The position numbers were made by a program, and so were the translations under genes. Below the pieces are notes generated by a model, which searched no databases, was not told the origin of the DNA, and was given only the letters and a program-made list of their open reading frames with translations. From positions 212,971,467-213,035,466 of the forward strand of contig NC_044976.1 in assembly GCF_008728515.1 (NCBI RefSeq): a stretch of DNA of 64,000 bases, written 5' to 3'. Numbering within the stretch: position 1 is the stretch's first letter; every line of letters begins with the position of its first letter. This DNA is from Papio anubis (lineage: Eukaryota > Chordata > Mammalia > Primates > Cercopithecidae). Positions 1-12,763 of this stretch are shown piece by piece.

Positions 1-25
1 ACAGGAATGAGTCACTGCAGCTGGA
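1..25 (-). mobile_element. Alu 5' end, cut by the window edge
   Basis: The first bases match the terminal ACAGGCGTGAGCCACC segment of an Alu read in antisense, with several substitutions. Only the last 25 bases lie in the window. Confidence 0.55.
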
Positions 26-384
26 AAGGTTCAACCATTTTAACCTGTGAGAATGGCAATCACCTATGATTCAAGCAAATATTGTCCTGAAGTTACTCCA
101 TATCATTTGCATGCAAGTTTTTATACTTTTCTCCCATATATATATTTGGTCATAAATACAATGCTTTTTATGGTGCATTTTCAGTTTTTGTAGTATGGTA
201 TTCTGTAAATATCCTCAGTAATTTGTTTTTCTGTGTTTGTTTTTAGAGATTTATCAATATTGATACTTATAAATTTGAGTTACTCGTTTTTTATTCTTGA
301 ATAGTATTCTACCATAAGAAAAAACTGCACTGAGTCTGTATTATCATTTTGAGTACTCTCATCTTAATATTAAATATCCAATAT

Positions 385-1820
385 ATAAACATGAGATGGC
401 TTTCCATTCATTTATGTCTTCTTTTATTTCTTTCAGTAATGTTTCGTAGTTGGCAGTGTACAAGTCTTGCGCCTCCCGGGTTAAATTTATTCCCAAGACA
501 TTTTTTGATGCTATTCTGAATGAAATTGATCTTCCTAAGTTCCTTTTTACATTGTTGATAGCTAGTATATAGAAATACAATGTATTTTCTAGCTTGTTTT
601 TGCATCCTGCAACTTTACTGAATGTATTAATTCTAAGAGAGCACAAGTGTGGCGTGTGTGTGTATGTTTTAGGGTTGTCTACATACAAGATCATGTCACC
701 TATTAGTAGGGGTAGTTTTATTTCTTCCTTTCAAATTTTATTGCTTTTTATTTCTCTTATTTAACTCCTCTGGCTACAGCTTCCAATGTCACATTAAACA
801 GAAGTGTTGAAAGTGGGTATCTTTGTTTTCTTCCTTATCTCAGGGAAAAAAATTTCAGTCTTTCACCAATGAATATAATGTGAGCTGAGGGTTTTCCAAA
901 CTATTGAAATGATCCCTTAAACGACAGTCTTTCCAAGAGCTTTTAATATATGACCTTTATCATGTTGTGGCAGTTTCCTTCTGTTTCTAGTTTTGTGTGT
1001 GTGTGTGTGTGTGTTTTTATCATAAACCAGTGTTGAATTTTGTCAAATGCTGCCCATCAGTTGAAATGATAATGCAGGTTTTCTCCTTCATTCTATTAAT
1101 GTGGGACATTACACTGATTAATTTTTATACGTTGAAACATCCTTGCATTCCTGGAATAAATCTACTTGGTTAAGGTGTACAATCCTTTAATTATACTGCT
1201 GAATGGTTTGCAAGTATTTTGTTAAGAAAGTTTGCATCTGTATTCATTAGGGACACTGGTCTGTAGTTTTCTTTTCTTAAAATGCCTCCGGTTTTGACAT
1301 CAGGATAGTAGAGCAAGTGACAGAGTGTTCACTCCTCTTCAAATTTTTTGAAGAGTTTGAGAAGGACTGGCATTAATTTTTCTTTAAGTGTTGAATAGAC
1401 TTCCCCAGTAAAGCCATCTGGCCCTGGGCTTTTCTTTGCTGGGAGGTTTGTGATTAGTGATTTGATTTCTTTAAGAGTTATGGGGTCTATTTGGATTTTC
1501 AATGTATTCTTAAGTCTTTTTGGTGATTTGTGTATTTCCAGAAATGCGTCCATTTCATCTAGGTTACTCAGCTTGGTGGCATATGGTTCTTCAGAGTATT
1601 CTCTTATAACCCTTTCTATTTCTCTAAAGTCAGTAGTAATATCCTTTTTTTCATTTCTGATTCAGTATTTCATTTTTCTCCTTTTCCTCCTTAGTCAATC
1701 CATTTAAAGTTTTGTCAGTTTTGTTGATTTTTTCAAATAACCAACTTTTGGTTTCAGTCACTATTCTCCATTGCTTTTCAATTATCGATTTCACTTATTT
1801 CTGTTGTAATCTTTACACCA
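385..1820 (-). mobile_element. L1 ORF2 fragment, sense to AKT3
   Basis: Minus-strand translations show reverse-transcriptase-region L1 ORF2 peptides. At 1329-1553 the frame contains LPAKKSPGPDGFTGE, the conserved N-terminal RT segment. At 410-694 it contains INTFSKVAG and LLKEIKEDINEW. Frames are broken by stops and indels. A TG dinucleotide run sits inside at 994-1014. Both ends are truncated, so no target-site duplication could be defined. Confidence 0.85.
994..1014. repeat. (TG)n microsatellite
   Basis: About ten uninterrupted TG units lie inside the minus-strand L1. Confidence 0.9.
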
Positions 1821-1834
1821 ATAAATTGGTTAAC

Positions 1835-3600
1835 CAAAATAATGAAGAGGTAAAACTACCAAAAAGATATAATAATACTACAATTTTGGTACATCTAAAC
1901 ATGGAACTAAAAACATGTCAAAACTGATAGAACTATAAACAGAAATAGTCAATGCCAGAATTATAGTTGAATGTTTCGCTTCTCTCTTAGTAACTGATAA
2001 GGGCAAGCCATTAAGCTATCAGTAAGGAGGCAGAAGACTTAACAGTATTAACCAACCAATTCTATCATTGACATTTATAGAATATTCTACACAAGAACAA
2101 AGTACCCATTCTCTTCAAGTGCATATGATTCAACAATATAAACTATATATATATTTGAAATGGTGTCTCGCTCTGTCACCCAGGCTGGAGTGCAGTGGTG
2201 ACATCTCGGCTCACTGCAAGCTCCGCCTTCCAGGTTCACACCATTCTCTTGCCTCAGCCTCCCAGAGTAGCTGGGACTACAGGCGCCCGCCGCCACGCCC
2301 GGCTAATTTTTTGTATTTTTAGTAGAGATGGGTTTCAATGTGTTAGGCCAGGATGGTCTCGATCTCCTGACCTCATGATCTGCCCACCTCTTAATCAATA
2401 AATTTAAAAGATCTGAAATTATACAAAATACATCGTCTAATAATAGCAGAAGTAAAACAGCGATCAAAAACAGAAAGACAGCTGAAGTATCTGCAAATAT
2501 TGTACATCAAACAAAACACTGCAGTAATTCATAGGGTTAAAGAAGCAACTGCCAAAAAATTTTAAGCATTTTGAAATAAAGTTAAATCAAAATACAACAT
2601 ATCAAAATTTACAGGATGCAGATAAAGCAGTGTTGGGAGGTAAATATATAGCACCATATGACTCTATCATAAAAGAATTCAAATCATGAATACAACTTAA
2701 CAAAAATAAATAAAAAGCAGAAAATATAGAAAAAACAAAAATAAAACAGAAACAAAAATAAATGAATATAAAGTCTAGTTCTTTGAAAATAATAAAATCA
2801 CTTAATTCCAATAAATCCAGCAATGACATAAAATTTTCAAATTCCTTGAACTACATACAGACTACCAAATCTCATTTAAAAAAAAAAAAAAAAGGATAAC
2901 TATAATTACCCTATATCCATTAAAGAAACTGACTTTCTTTAGTTCTGACCCAGAAGGCCTCACAGGAGAATTCTGTCAAACATTTAAAGAAGAAATACAT
3001 TAATTCTATGCAATCTCTTCCATAAACCAGAAGAGAAGGGAACACCACTCATTTTATGTGTCCAGCATTATTGTGATTCTAAAATCAGACATATAAGAAA
3101 AGTATAACGCAGTATCTCTAATGAATATAGATGCAAAATCCTCAAAATATTAACAAATCAAATTTAGCAATATATAAAAAAGATAATATTCTGTGACTGT
3201 TTTCTTCTAGATATGCAAGATAAATGTAATACTAAAAAATCAATGTGATACACTGTATTAACCAATTAAAATAGAAATAAACATAAACATAAATCCAGAA
3301 TCCATTTATAATAAAAGTGCTCAAAACACAGGGAATATTGGAAAATTCTGTCAACCCAAGAGATGGCATATATTAAAAACCTGCAACTAATGTAATACTC
3401 AATGGGGGATGCAATGTTTAATCTCACCATTTTGAAACAGCATGGTTCCAGTAATCCTGATCAGTGTAATAAGGTTAAAAAAAAATACAATAAAACTCAG
3501 AGTGGAAATAGATGAAATAATCATCTATGCAGACTATATCCTTAAATTAAAAAAAAAAAAAATGGGTACTAAAATTAGTAAGTTAGTTGAGCTGGCTAAA
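1835..3600 (+). mobile_element. Old L1M ORF2 fragment
   Basis: Plus-strand sequence follows L1 ORF2 from the endonuclease region (near 1930-2125) into the RT region (GAATTCTGTCAAACATTTAA near 2970). It is heavily decayed, with no open frame longer than about 85 codons. An Alu at 2155-2390 interrupts it, and part of the L1 between the two flanks is missing. Confidence 0.75.
2155..2390 (-). mobile_element. Alu, truncated at its 5' end
   Basis: Antisense Alu text runs from CTCGCTCTGTCACCCAGG to CTCATGATCTGCCCACCTC. The final 45 or so bases of the antisense consensus (GGATTACAGG to GGCC) are missing, and old L1 resumes at once, suggesting a 5'-truncated insertion or a later deletion. Confidence 0.9.
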
Positions 3601-4216
3601 CTATCCAAAGACATATAAAACCTCCACTGGAGGGCTATTTACCTCAGTGTCTTTTACCCACTACTTATGTACATGTTCAACCAAAAATTACATAGCATAC
3701 TAAAAGACGAAAAGAAAAAAGTTTAAAGCACAAGCATCAGAACCAGATACAGATATGGAATTATTAGACTAGGAATTTACAGCATCTATGATCAATATAC
3801 TAAGGGTTTTAATGGAAAAAAGTGGACTACATGTAAAAACAAATGGGTAATGTAGGTAGAGTTATGGAAACTCTAAGAAGGAATAAAAAGGGAATGCTAC
3901 AAATAAGAAATTAAGAATGCCTTTGAAGGACTTATTTAAATAGACTGAACATGGCCAAAGAAACAATCAGTGAGTCTGAAAAATTATCAATATAATTTTC
4001 CAAAAATGAAACACAAACAGAAGAAAACAATGAAAAGGCAGAACATTCAGAAACTTTAAGATAGTTATAAAATACATTTGCAATGAAAATATCAAAATAA
4101 GAAGAGAGAAAGGAACTGAAAAAATATTTCAAGCAGTAATGACTCAGGATGATTTTTCAAAATTAATGACAGTCTCCAAATCATAGATCCAGGAAGCTCA
4201 GAGAAAAGCAAACACA

Positions 4217-4515
4217 GGCTGGGGGCAGTGGCTCACACCTGTAATCCCAGCACTTTGGGAGGCCAAGGCAGGAGGATCATGAGGTCAGGAGTTCAAGACC
4301 AGCCTGGTCAACACGGTGAAACCCCGCCTCTACTAAAAAAATTAAAAAATTAGCCGGGCTTGGTGGCAGGTGCCTGTAATCCCAGCTACTCAGAGGGCTG
4401 AGGCAGTGAGTCGCTTGAACCCGGGAGGCGGAGGTTGCAGTGAGCCGAGATCAAGCCACTGCACTCCAGCCTGGTTGACAAGAGTGCGACTCCGTCTAAA
4501 AAAAAAGAAAGAAAG
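4217..4515 (+). mobile_element. Alu, full length
   Basis: It runs from GGCTGGGGGCAGTGGCTCAC to an A-rich tail with GAAA units. Flanking AAAAGCAAACACA on the left and AAAAGCAACATA on the right are a decayed target-site duplication. Confidence 0.95.
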
Positions 4516-4884
4516 AAAAAGCAACATAAATACCTAAAGTCTACACCCGGACATAGCATTATTTGAACTGCAGAAAAATCAGAGACAAAGATGAAATCTT
4601 GAAAGAAGCCAGAAAACAACAACAACCAACCTTACTTAAAAAGGAGCAAAGAATTAAATTGGATTTCTCTTTAGAAATCGTGCAAACAAGACGAAAGTGG
4701 AGTGAAATATTTAAAAGCATTGAAAGAAAAACCCACCAACCTTAGAATTCTGTATCCAGCAAAATCATCCTTCAAAAGTCAAGGAAAAACAAAGAATTTC
4801 TCAGACAAAAACTGAGGCAATCTGTTGCCAGTAGACTGCCCTGAGGGAAATGTCAAAAGAAGTTTATCAAAAAGAAGGAATATA

Positions 4885-5171
4885 GGCCAGGTGTGGTGGC
4901 TCACATCTGTAATATCAGCACTTTGGAAGGCCAAGGTGGGAGGATCCCTTAAGCCCAGGAGTTCAAGACCAGCTTGGGCAACATAGTGAGTGAGACCTTG
5001 TCTCTACAAAAAAATAAACAAAATTAGCCATGCGTGGTGGCCTATGCTTTCAGTCCCAGCTCTGTGGGAGGCTGAGGTGAGAGGGTTGCTTGAGTCCAGG
5101 AGTTTGAGGCTGAAGTGAGCTGAACACTCCAGCCTGGGCAACAGAGCAAGACTCTGTCTCCAAAAAAAAAA
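4885..5171 (+). mobile_element. Alu, full length, old
   Basis: It runs from GGCCAGGTGTGGTGGCTCAC to a poly(A) tail of about 11. It has several internal substitutions and a short deletion in the right arm. It splits the L1M ORF1/inter-ORF sequence. Confidence 0.93.
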
Positions 5172-6774
5172 AGGAAAATAATATAGGTTACAAATTTGTA
5201 TCTATGTGAAGAAAGGAAGAATATTAGAAAAGGAATAAATAAAAGTAACATAAAATTCTGTTCTTACTATTCTTAATCTAAGATAACAGTTTGCTCAAAA
5301 TAATGATAGCAACAATGTATTTTTTGATTACAGCTCATGGGTAAGTGAAATTTATGACGGCAGTGTTGTAAGGGATAGGCAGGAGGATCAGGGAATACTG
5401 TTATATGGCACTTGTACTATCTGTGAAATGTTACAGTGCTATTTAAAAGAGGACTTGAATTAGTTATAAATGTATACTTCAAGCTCAAGGACTGGCAGTT
5501 AAAAACAGTTAAAAAAGTATAATTTACTCAATATGCTATGAGAGGGAAAAATGTTGTCTTATACAATGCTCAATTAAACCAGAGAATGCAGAATAAAAAT
5601 GGGATACACACACAGAAAGAAACAGCAAGCGCAGTGAATAAAAAACTGTAAGAAATATGGTAGATATTAATCCAACTGTATCAATCATCATTTTTAATGT
5701 CAGCAGTCTAAAGACATCAGCTAAAAGACAGAGACTGTCAGAGTAGATTAAAAAAAACAAGATCTAACTATATGGTCTACAAGAAACCCACTTTCAAAAT
5801 AAAGACACTGCTAGATTAAAAGTAAAGGGATGGAAAAAGATAGGCACACACAGTAATTTAAAGAAAGTGGGAGGAGCTATGTTAATTTAAGACAAAGTAG
5901 GGCACGGAAAACTATCAGAGATAAAGAGGGGCATTACATAATGGTATCCGGGCCAATTCTCCAAGAGAACATAACGCTTCTTAATGTGTATGTGTCCAGC
6001 AACAGAATTAAAATATGTGAGGCAAAAACTGATAGAACTGGAAGGAGAAACAGATGACACTACTATTATAGTTGGACACATCAACATGTCTCCCCAGTCA
6101 GTTAAGGCCATAACTGAACTAAACAGCACCATCAATCAGCTGGATTTAATATCAACATTTGTGGAATATTTTATCCAAGAAAAGCAGAATACACAGCTCT
6201 TCTCACACAGAACATTCATCATGATAGACCATGTTCTGGGCCATAAAATGCACCTTTAACAAATTTTAAAAAATCATATAAAAGTATGGTCTCAGACCAC
6301 AGTGAAATTAAACTGGAAATCAGTAACAGAAAGATAGTTGGAAAGCTCCAAAATACCTGTAGACTAAACAACACATTTCTAAACAACATACATATTAAAT
6401 AATTCAGTAAAACTTAATACTATTTCTAACTAAATGAAAATAAAACATCAAAATTTGTGAGATACAGTTAAAATAATGCTTCGAGGAAAATTTATAGCAT
6501 TGAATGCACAAATTAGAAAAGATCTAAAACAAATAATCTAAGCTTTCAGGTTAGAAAACTAGAAAAAGAGCAAATTAAATCCAAAGTAAGGAGAAGAAAA
6601 GATATAATTAAAATTAGAGCAGAAATCAATGAAACTGAGAACAGAAAATCAGTGGAGAAAAACTAACAAAAGCAAAAGCCAGATCTCTGTAAATATCAAT
6701 GAACTGATAAACCTCTAGACATGTTAAATAAGTGTATTTCTATCAGCTGCCTTGCATTAAAATTTTTAATATGT

Positions 6775-7770
6775 TTTAAAAATTTCAATAGCTTTAGGGG
6801 TACAGTGGTTTTTAGTTACATAGATGAATTGTATAGTGGTCAACTCTGGGCTTTAGTGTACCTACCACCCAAATAGTGTACGTTGTACCCAACAGGTGAC
6901 TTTTCATCCCTCGCCTCCCTCTTCCATCCTCCCCTCATTCTGAGCCTCCAGTGTCCACTCTACTACTCTGTAGACCTCTGCATACACATAGCTTAGCTCC
7001 AACTTCTAAGTGAGAACATGCAGTATTTGATTTTCTGATCCTGAGTTACCTCATTTAGGATAATGGCCTTCAGTTCCATCTAAGTGCTGCAAAATACATT
7101 ATTTTGTTCTTTTTTATGGCTAGTGATATTCCAAGTTCTGTTTGTGTGTGTGTGCATTCCATTTCCTTTATCCAGTCACTGGTTGAAGAGGACTTACGTT
7201 GATTCCCTATCTTTGCAATTGTGAATTGTGCTGCAATAAACATATGAGTAAATGTATCCTTTTGTATAGAATGACTTCCTTTCCTTTGCGTAGATACCTA
7301 CTAGTGGAATTCCTGGATCGAATGGTACATCTACCAGTAGTTCTTTGAGAAATCTCCATACTGTTTTCCATAGAGGTTGTATTAATTTACATTCCCACCA
7401 ACAGCATGTAATCATTCTATTTTTACTGCATCTACATTAACATCTATTGTTTTTTGACTTTTTAAAAATGACCATTCTGATTGGGGTAAAATAGTATCTC
7501 ATTGTGGTTTTATTTTGTAGTTTCCTGAGGATTTGTAGGGATGTTGAACATTTTTTCCTATGTTTACTGACCACTTGCATATATCTTCTTTTGAGAAATG
7601 TGTATTCATGTTGTTTGCCCACTTTTTAATGGAATTATTTGACTTTTTTCTTGCTGATTTGAGTTCCTTATAGATTCTGAGTATTAGTCCTTTTTCAGAA
7701 GTAAAGTTTGCAACTATTTCCTCCCAATTTGTAGGTTGTCTATTTACTTTGTTGATGATTTTTTTTTTAA
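6775..7770 (-). mobile_element. L1 3' end (UTR and ORF2 C-terminus), sense to AKT3
   Basis: In minus sense it ends in the older type of L1 3' UTR (GGGGTACAGTGGTTTTTAG on the plus strand). The frame at 7194-7415 reads FDPGIPLVGIYAKE, the conserved C-terminal ORF2 segment. The frame at 7499-7807 continues upstream. It appears inserted in the plus-strand L1M at 3600-8110. Confidence 0.85.
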
Positions 7771-7774
7771 TGTT

Positions 7775-8110
7775 CACATATTTTATTATTCCATTTATAT
7801 GGAACATCCAGAATAGGTAAACACGTAAAGACAGAAAGCAGACTAATTAATGGTTGTCATAGAGTGGGATTAGGGGGGAATGGGTAGCAACTAGTTAATG
7901 AGTGTGGACTTTCTTTTGGAATGATGGAAAGAATTTGAAATATCCTGATAGTTATTACACAACACTGTGAATGTAACCACGCCAATGAATGGTACATTTA
8001 AAAATGGTTACAATGGTTAACTTTTATGTTATATTTGTTTCACCATAATTAAGATATAATTTGTTATGTGTGTTTTACCACTATTAAAAATAACACAATA
8101 AACAAAAAAC
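7775..8110 (+). mobile_element. L1M 3' UTR end
   Basis: The text matches the old L1M/L1ME 3' end (AGACAGAAAGCAGACTAATT, then TTCACCATAATTAAG). It probably completes the L1M copy interrupted at 6730. Confidence 0.7.
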
Positions 8111-8134
8111 ACAATTCTCAGGATGTCTGGAGTT

Positions 8135-8262
8135 CAGCTCTGTAAGCCAAACCTTCCAGCCAGTTCTAAGGCAATGGAAATGTTGCACATTAGAATTATC
8201 TGAGGAGCTTCAAAAAATCCCAACATGAGGACCACATCAGCTACTCAGTCAAATCTCGAGTG
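8135..8262. mobile_element. Possible MER5-like hAT fragment
   Basis: CACATTAGAATTATCTGAGG followed by an AGCTTCAAAAAATCCC segment resembles the core of short non-autonomous hAT elements. No intact terminal repeats are visible, so the assignment is weak. Confidence 0.3.
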
Positions 8263-8264
8263 TG

Positions 8265-9422
8265 GGCACCAATTTTTTTAATTATACTTTTTAAGTTGTA
8301 GGGTACATGTGCATAACGGCAGGTTTACTACATATGTATACTTGTGCCATGTTGGTGTGCTGCACCCATCAACTCATCATCATTTACATCAGGTATAACT
8401 CCCAATGCAATCCCTCCCCCTCCCCTCCCATGATAGGCCCCGTGTGTGATGTTCCCCTTCCTGAGTCCAAGTGGGATCTCTATTGTTCAGTTCCCACCTA
8501 TGAGTGAGAACATGGTGTTTGGTTTTCTGTTCCTTGTGATAGTTTGCTAAGAATGATGGTTTGGGCTGCATCCATGTCCTTGCCAAAGGACACAAACCTA
8601 TCCTTTTATGGCTGCATAGTATTCCATGGTGTATATGTGTTACATTTTCTTAATCCAATCTGTCACTGATGGACATTTGGGTTGATTCCTGCCTTGCTAT
8701 TAGAATAGTGCTACAAACATATGTGTGCATGTGTCTTTATAGCAGCATAATTTATAACTTTTGGGTATACCCAGTAATGGGATGGCTGGGTCATATGGTA
8801 CATCTAGTTCTAGATCCTTGAGGAATCGCCATACTGTTTTCCATAATGGCTGAACTAGTTTACAGTCCCACCTAACAGTGTAAAGTTTTCCTATTTCTCC
8901 ACATCCTTCCAGCACCTGTTGTTTCCTGACTTCTTTAATGATCACTATTCTAACTGGTGTGAGATGAGTCTCATTGTGGTTTTGATTTGCATTCTTGATG
9001 GCAAGTGATGATGAGCATTTTTCATGTATGTCTGTTGGCTGTATGAATGTCTTCTTTTGAGAAATGTCTGTTCATATCCTTTGCCCACTTTTGATGGGGT
9101 CGCTTGTTTTTCTTGTAACGGTTATTCTTGTGGTGTTCTGGATATTAGCCTCGTCAGATGAGTAGATTGCAAAAATTCTTTCTCCCATTCTGTAGGTTGC
9201 CTGTTCACTCTGATGGTAGTTTCTTTTACAGCAGAAGTTTCTTTAGTTTAATGAGATCCCATTTGTCAATTTTGGCTTTTTGCTGCTGCTTTGGTGTTTT
9301 AGACATGAAGTCTTTGCCCATGCCTATGTCCTGAATGGTACTACCTAGGTTTTCCTCTAGGGTTTTTATGGTATTAGGTCTAACATTTAAGTCTCTAATC
9401 CATCTTGAATTAATTTTGCCGT
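8265..9422 (-). mobile_element. L1 3' end, primate-type
   Basis: The plus strand starts with the reverse of the younger L1 3' UTR (TTAATTATACTTTTTAAG, GGGTACATGTGCATAACGG). The frame at 8700-8945 contains LVQPLWKTVWRFLKDLELDV and CYKDTCTHMF of the ORF2 C-terminus. It looks younger than its L1 neighbours. It ends abruptly near 9422 with no clear target-site duplication. Confidence 0.88.
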
Positions 9423-9423
9423 G

Positions 9424-9640
9424 GAGAAGCTTGTGAGTTTAATTAAGCCCCATTTATTTATTTTTGTTTTTACTGTATTTGCTTTTGGGGACTTAAGTCA
9501 CGAATTCTTTGCCTAGGTAAATCTCCGGAAGAATTTTTCACAGGTTTTCTTCTAGAATTTTTTATGGCTTCAGGTCTTATATTTATGTCTCCAATCCATC
9601 TTGAGTTAATTCTTGCATTTTTAATAGTGTTTGTTTTGTG
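9424..9640 (-). mobile_element. Further L1 ORF2 fragment
   Basis: AAGCTTGTGAGTTTAATTAA and AATCCATCTTGAGTTAATTC belong to L1 ORF2 in antisense. This range repeats a part of ORF2 already present at 9230-9420, so it is a separate L1 piece. It is of the same older type as 6775-7770 and would continue that copy. Confidence 0.7.
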
Positions 9641-10749
9641 TATGTAGATGCTGTTATTTGGTGCAAATAAATATGTTTCATCATTTATGCTACAAATGAT
9701 CTACTTATCACATTTAATATCTGAAATCTACTTAGCCCCAAATTATTATTGTTGCCTCTGTTTACTTTTTGTGTCATTTGATTAAGCTTCTCCTCATTAT
9801 TTTTTCCAGTTTGCTGTGTAATTTTATTCTAGGTGAGATTTTGTAAGGAAAATCTAGTTGTATTTCCTAACCCAATTTGAAGGCTTTTAAAGCTTAACCT
9901 GTATACATTTCATGCCAGAAATAACACTGGTTTTGACAGCTGTTTGTGTTTTTATATCCTAAGTACAATGCCTCATGACCAAAAGAAGACACTAATTAGA
10001 AGGGTTAGCCAGCAGAATGTCTAGCAGATATTTGGAACACATCTTTCTTTGACCCAAAGTTTAAAAGTGGGCCATTATTTGATTGTGATAAGGAAAATAT
10101 CAAATAGAAACCTATTTTCAGCCTTTTATTTCTCTTCCATTGGTGCATCTGTTCTACTCCTCTGGCCCTGCTTCACTTGTAAAAGCAGTAGCTTACAATC
10201 ATTAACCTCTGCGTAACTGCCATCAATCACCAAGCTCTTCAGGCTGAATATCTCAACCAGAAAGTAGGAAGTCACGACTCAGAAAAGTTCCACTTCAACT
10301 TTGGCATGATGCTTCACAAATGATCTTGATACACTTTGCAAAAATGTGTCCTCAAACCAACTTCCATTATTGACCATGAATATTTTCCAGCACTCAATCC
10401 CAACCTTCCACGTTCTCATTGCTTCCCTCCTTCCTGACTCCCCTTTCAAATCTTCTCTTCCCTCTCTCCTATCCATTTCCTTAGCCCTCTCCTCCTTAAT
10501 CATTTCCACAGCTCTAATGAAACTCTGAATTTCCAGACATACATACTTCCATTCTCACTCCCAAAAGTTAGTGCTATATTTCTAGCCATTAGACAACTCT
10601 ATCTGAAATTAATTACCAAAACCAACTATAATCCTCTTCCTTAAACTTTCTCCCAGTATTTTCCCCAGTATTGCTAGACTTAAAATAGGAGTCCTCAATT
10701 TCTTTATAATTTCTGTGGAATTCACACTTCCTTTCCCTTCATTGCCTGT

Positions 10750-11160
10750 GTTCTCCTTTAGTAAGGGCTCTGTCACTTAACACTGTATTACTGCAGTAGT
10801 CTCTTAATGAGATTCCCTTTTCCAGACTCTTCTCCCTACGAGTCTATTCCAACAAAACTTGAAAGAAATCCAATTACCGCATGTCATTTCCTTACTTCAG
10901 CATCTACAGTTCTGGTAAGTAGATCAAGCAAACATACGAGGTCAACTTTCAAGAAGCCGCACTGTATTCACGGGCCACCTGTCCGCTGTTTACATCCAGA
11001 TTCTATCCACCACAGATTCCAGTTCCTCCAGTCAGCATATCTTCATGCACTTCTCTTGTTACTACTTTATTTTTTTCTCACATTGTTTTCCCATTCTGAA
11101 ATGTCACATTTCCTTCGTTTCCCAATCCTGTATTCCTTCAAACACATTTTCCCATGAAGG
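10750..11160 (+). mobile_element. Possible ancient L2 fragment
   Basis: TTACTGCAGTAGTCTCTTAA followed by a pyrimidine-rich, CCTTACTTCAGC-like text resembles decayed L2 ORF2 in the plus direction. The frame at 10807-11157 is probably chance. Confidence 0.35.
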
Positions 11161-11938
11161 TTTCCAAACCCAGGGAGGTGGAAGTGGAGTTAAAGGAGCC
11201 TTATAGTAAAGAAAATCAAGAAAACAATGATGGCAGATAGAAGCATAGTCTATATAAAGGAATGGAGAGTGCTAATAATGGTTAATGTGTAGCATTTTCA
11301 ACCACTTTAAAATATAATTATCTAAAGCAAAATCTAATTACCATTACCATGTATTGTGGTGTTTATTAACATATGTGAAAGTAAACTGTAAGCAAATAAT
11401 AGCCTAAAGAATAGGAGGAAATAGAAATACGCTATTGTATGTAAATTGGTTATGACTGAAGGTAGACTAAGTTAAACATGTGTACTGCAAACTCTAGAAA
11501 CAATCTCCAAACAATAAAACAGACATACAATGAGACAATAGCAGTGATAAAATGGAACCATAAAATATTCAACAAATCCAAAAGAAGGCAAAGAGAAAAA
11601 AAGCAACAAAGAAAAAAATAAACAAACAGCAAGATGGTATATTTAAACCCAACTATGTCATTAAGTGCATTAAATGAAAATGGGCTACACATTACATTAA
11701 GCCATAGTTTCTAACGAATAAGAAAAAAACAAGAATCGACTACATGCTGTCTAAAAGAATATCCACTTAAATATAATTGGCATAGGATAAAGGTATAATG
11801 ATGGGAAAAGATATATTACACAAAAGCAAAAGAAAGGTGGAGTACTTATATTAATATCAGATGAAGTAGATTTCAAAACAAAGATTGCTGCTGTCTATAC
11901 AGAAGAACATTTCCTAAGGATAAGGAGGTAAAGATGAG

Positions 11939-12084
11939 TGCAGTGATGTATGCCTGCAATCCCAGCTACTCGAAAGGCTGAGGCAAGAGGACTGCTTGAG
12001 CCCAGGAGTTCAAATTCAACCTGGACAAAATAGCAAGACCCCATCTCTTTAAAAAAAAAAAAAAAAAGAAAGAAAAAGAAAAAA
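11939..12084 (+). mobile_element. FLAM-type Alu monomer
   Basis: A single left-arm-like Alu monomer (CCTGCAATCCCAGCTACTCG to CCCCATCTCT) ends in a long A-rich tail. It is flanked by AAAGATGAG at 11930-11938 and 12085-12093, a clean 9-bp target-site duplication. Confidence 0.85.
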
Positions 12085-12344
12085 AAAGATGAGGTAAATT
12101 CACCAAGAAAACAATCCTTAATCTATATATGTATGCAACTAACAATGGGGCTTCAAAATACATGAGGCAAAACCTAAAAGATAAAGTTCACGATTACAGT
12201 TGACAATATCAACAATCCTTTTTCAGAAACCAATAGAACAAGTAGGCAGAAAATCAGTAAGAATATAGAAGACATGAACAATACTACTAGCTGTCTTGAC
12301 CTAATGAACACTAGTAGAACAATTTATGCAATAAAAGCAGAATA

Positions 12345-12763
12345 CAGCTGACCCTTGAACAACATGAGTTTGAACTGCATAGGCCCACTTACACCCGAAT
12401 TTTCTTCTGCATCTGCCACCTCTTGAGACAGCCAAGTCCAATCCCTCGTCTTCCTACTCCTCCTCAGCCTACTTAACATGAAGACAATGAAGAGGAAGAC
12501 CTTTATGATAATCCACTTCCACTTCATGAATAGTAAATATATTTTTTCTTCCTTATTTTACTAATAATATTCCTTTCCTGTAGCTTACTATATTATAAAA
12601 ATACAGTATATAATACACATAACATACAAAATATGTGTTAATCAACTGTTCATTAAAGCTTCTGGTCAACAGTAGGCTACTAGTAGTTAAGTTTCTGGGG
12701 AGTCAAAAGTTACTGGGTTTTGAGCATGGTGCCCCTAACTCCCGCATTGTTCAAGGGTCAATG
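12345..12763. mobile_element. Tigger-type (TcMar) DNA transposon, non-autonomous
   Basis: Terminal inverted repeats are visible: the left end reads CAGCTGACCCTTGAACAACA, and the right end in reverse complement reads CATTGACCCTTGAACAATG. TA dinucleotides flank both ends (12343-12344 and 12764-12765), as expected for mariner/Tigger insertion. Its 419-bp interior resembles the Tigger2/MER28 group from memory. It has no transposase. Confidence 0.85.

Larger units (their letters stand above)
3600..6730 (+). mobile_element. L1M copy: ORF1 region through ORF2 endonuclease
   Basis: This is a second plus-strand L1M following the copy at 1835-3600. It runs from ORF1-like sequence (near 3700-4860) through the inter-ORF region (5170-5640) into ORF2. 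The frame at 5984-6259 is endonuclease-like; the conserved GDFN motif is decayed to GHIN. Two Alus (4217, 4885) sit inside. The L1M text stops near 6730 where a minus-strand L1 begins, and a matching L1M 3' end resumes near 7775, so the minus L1 probably inserted into this copy. Confidence 0.75.
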
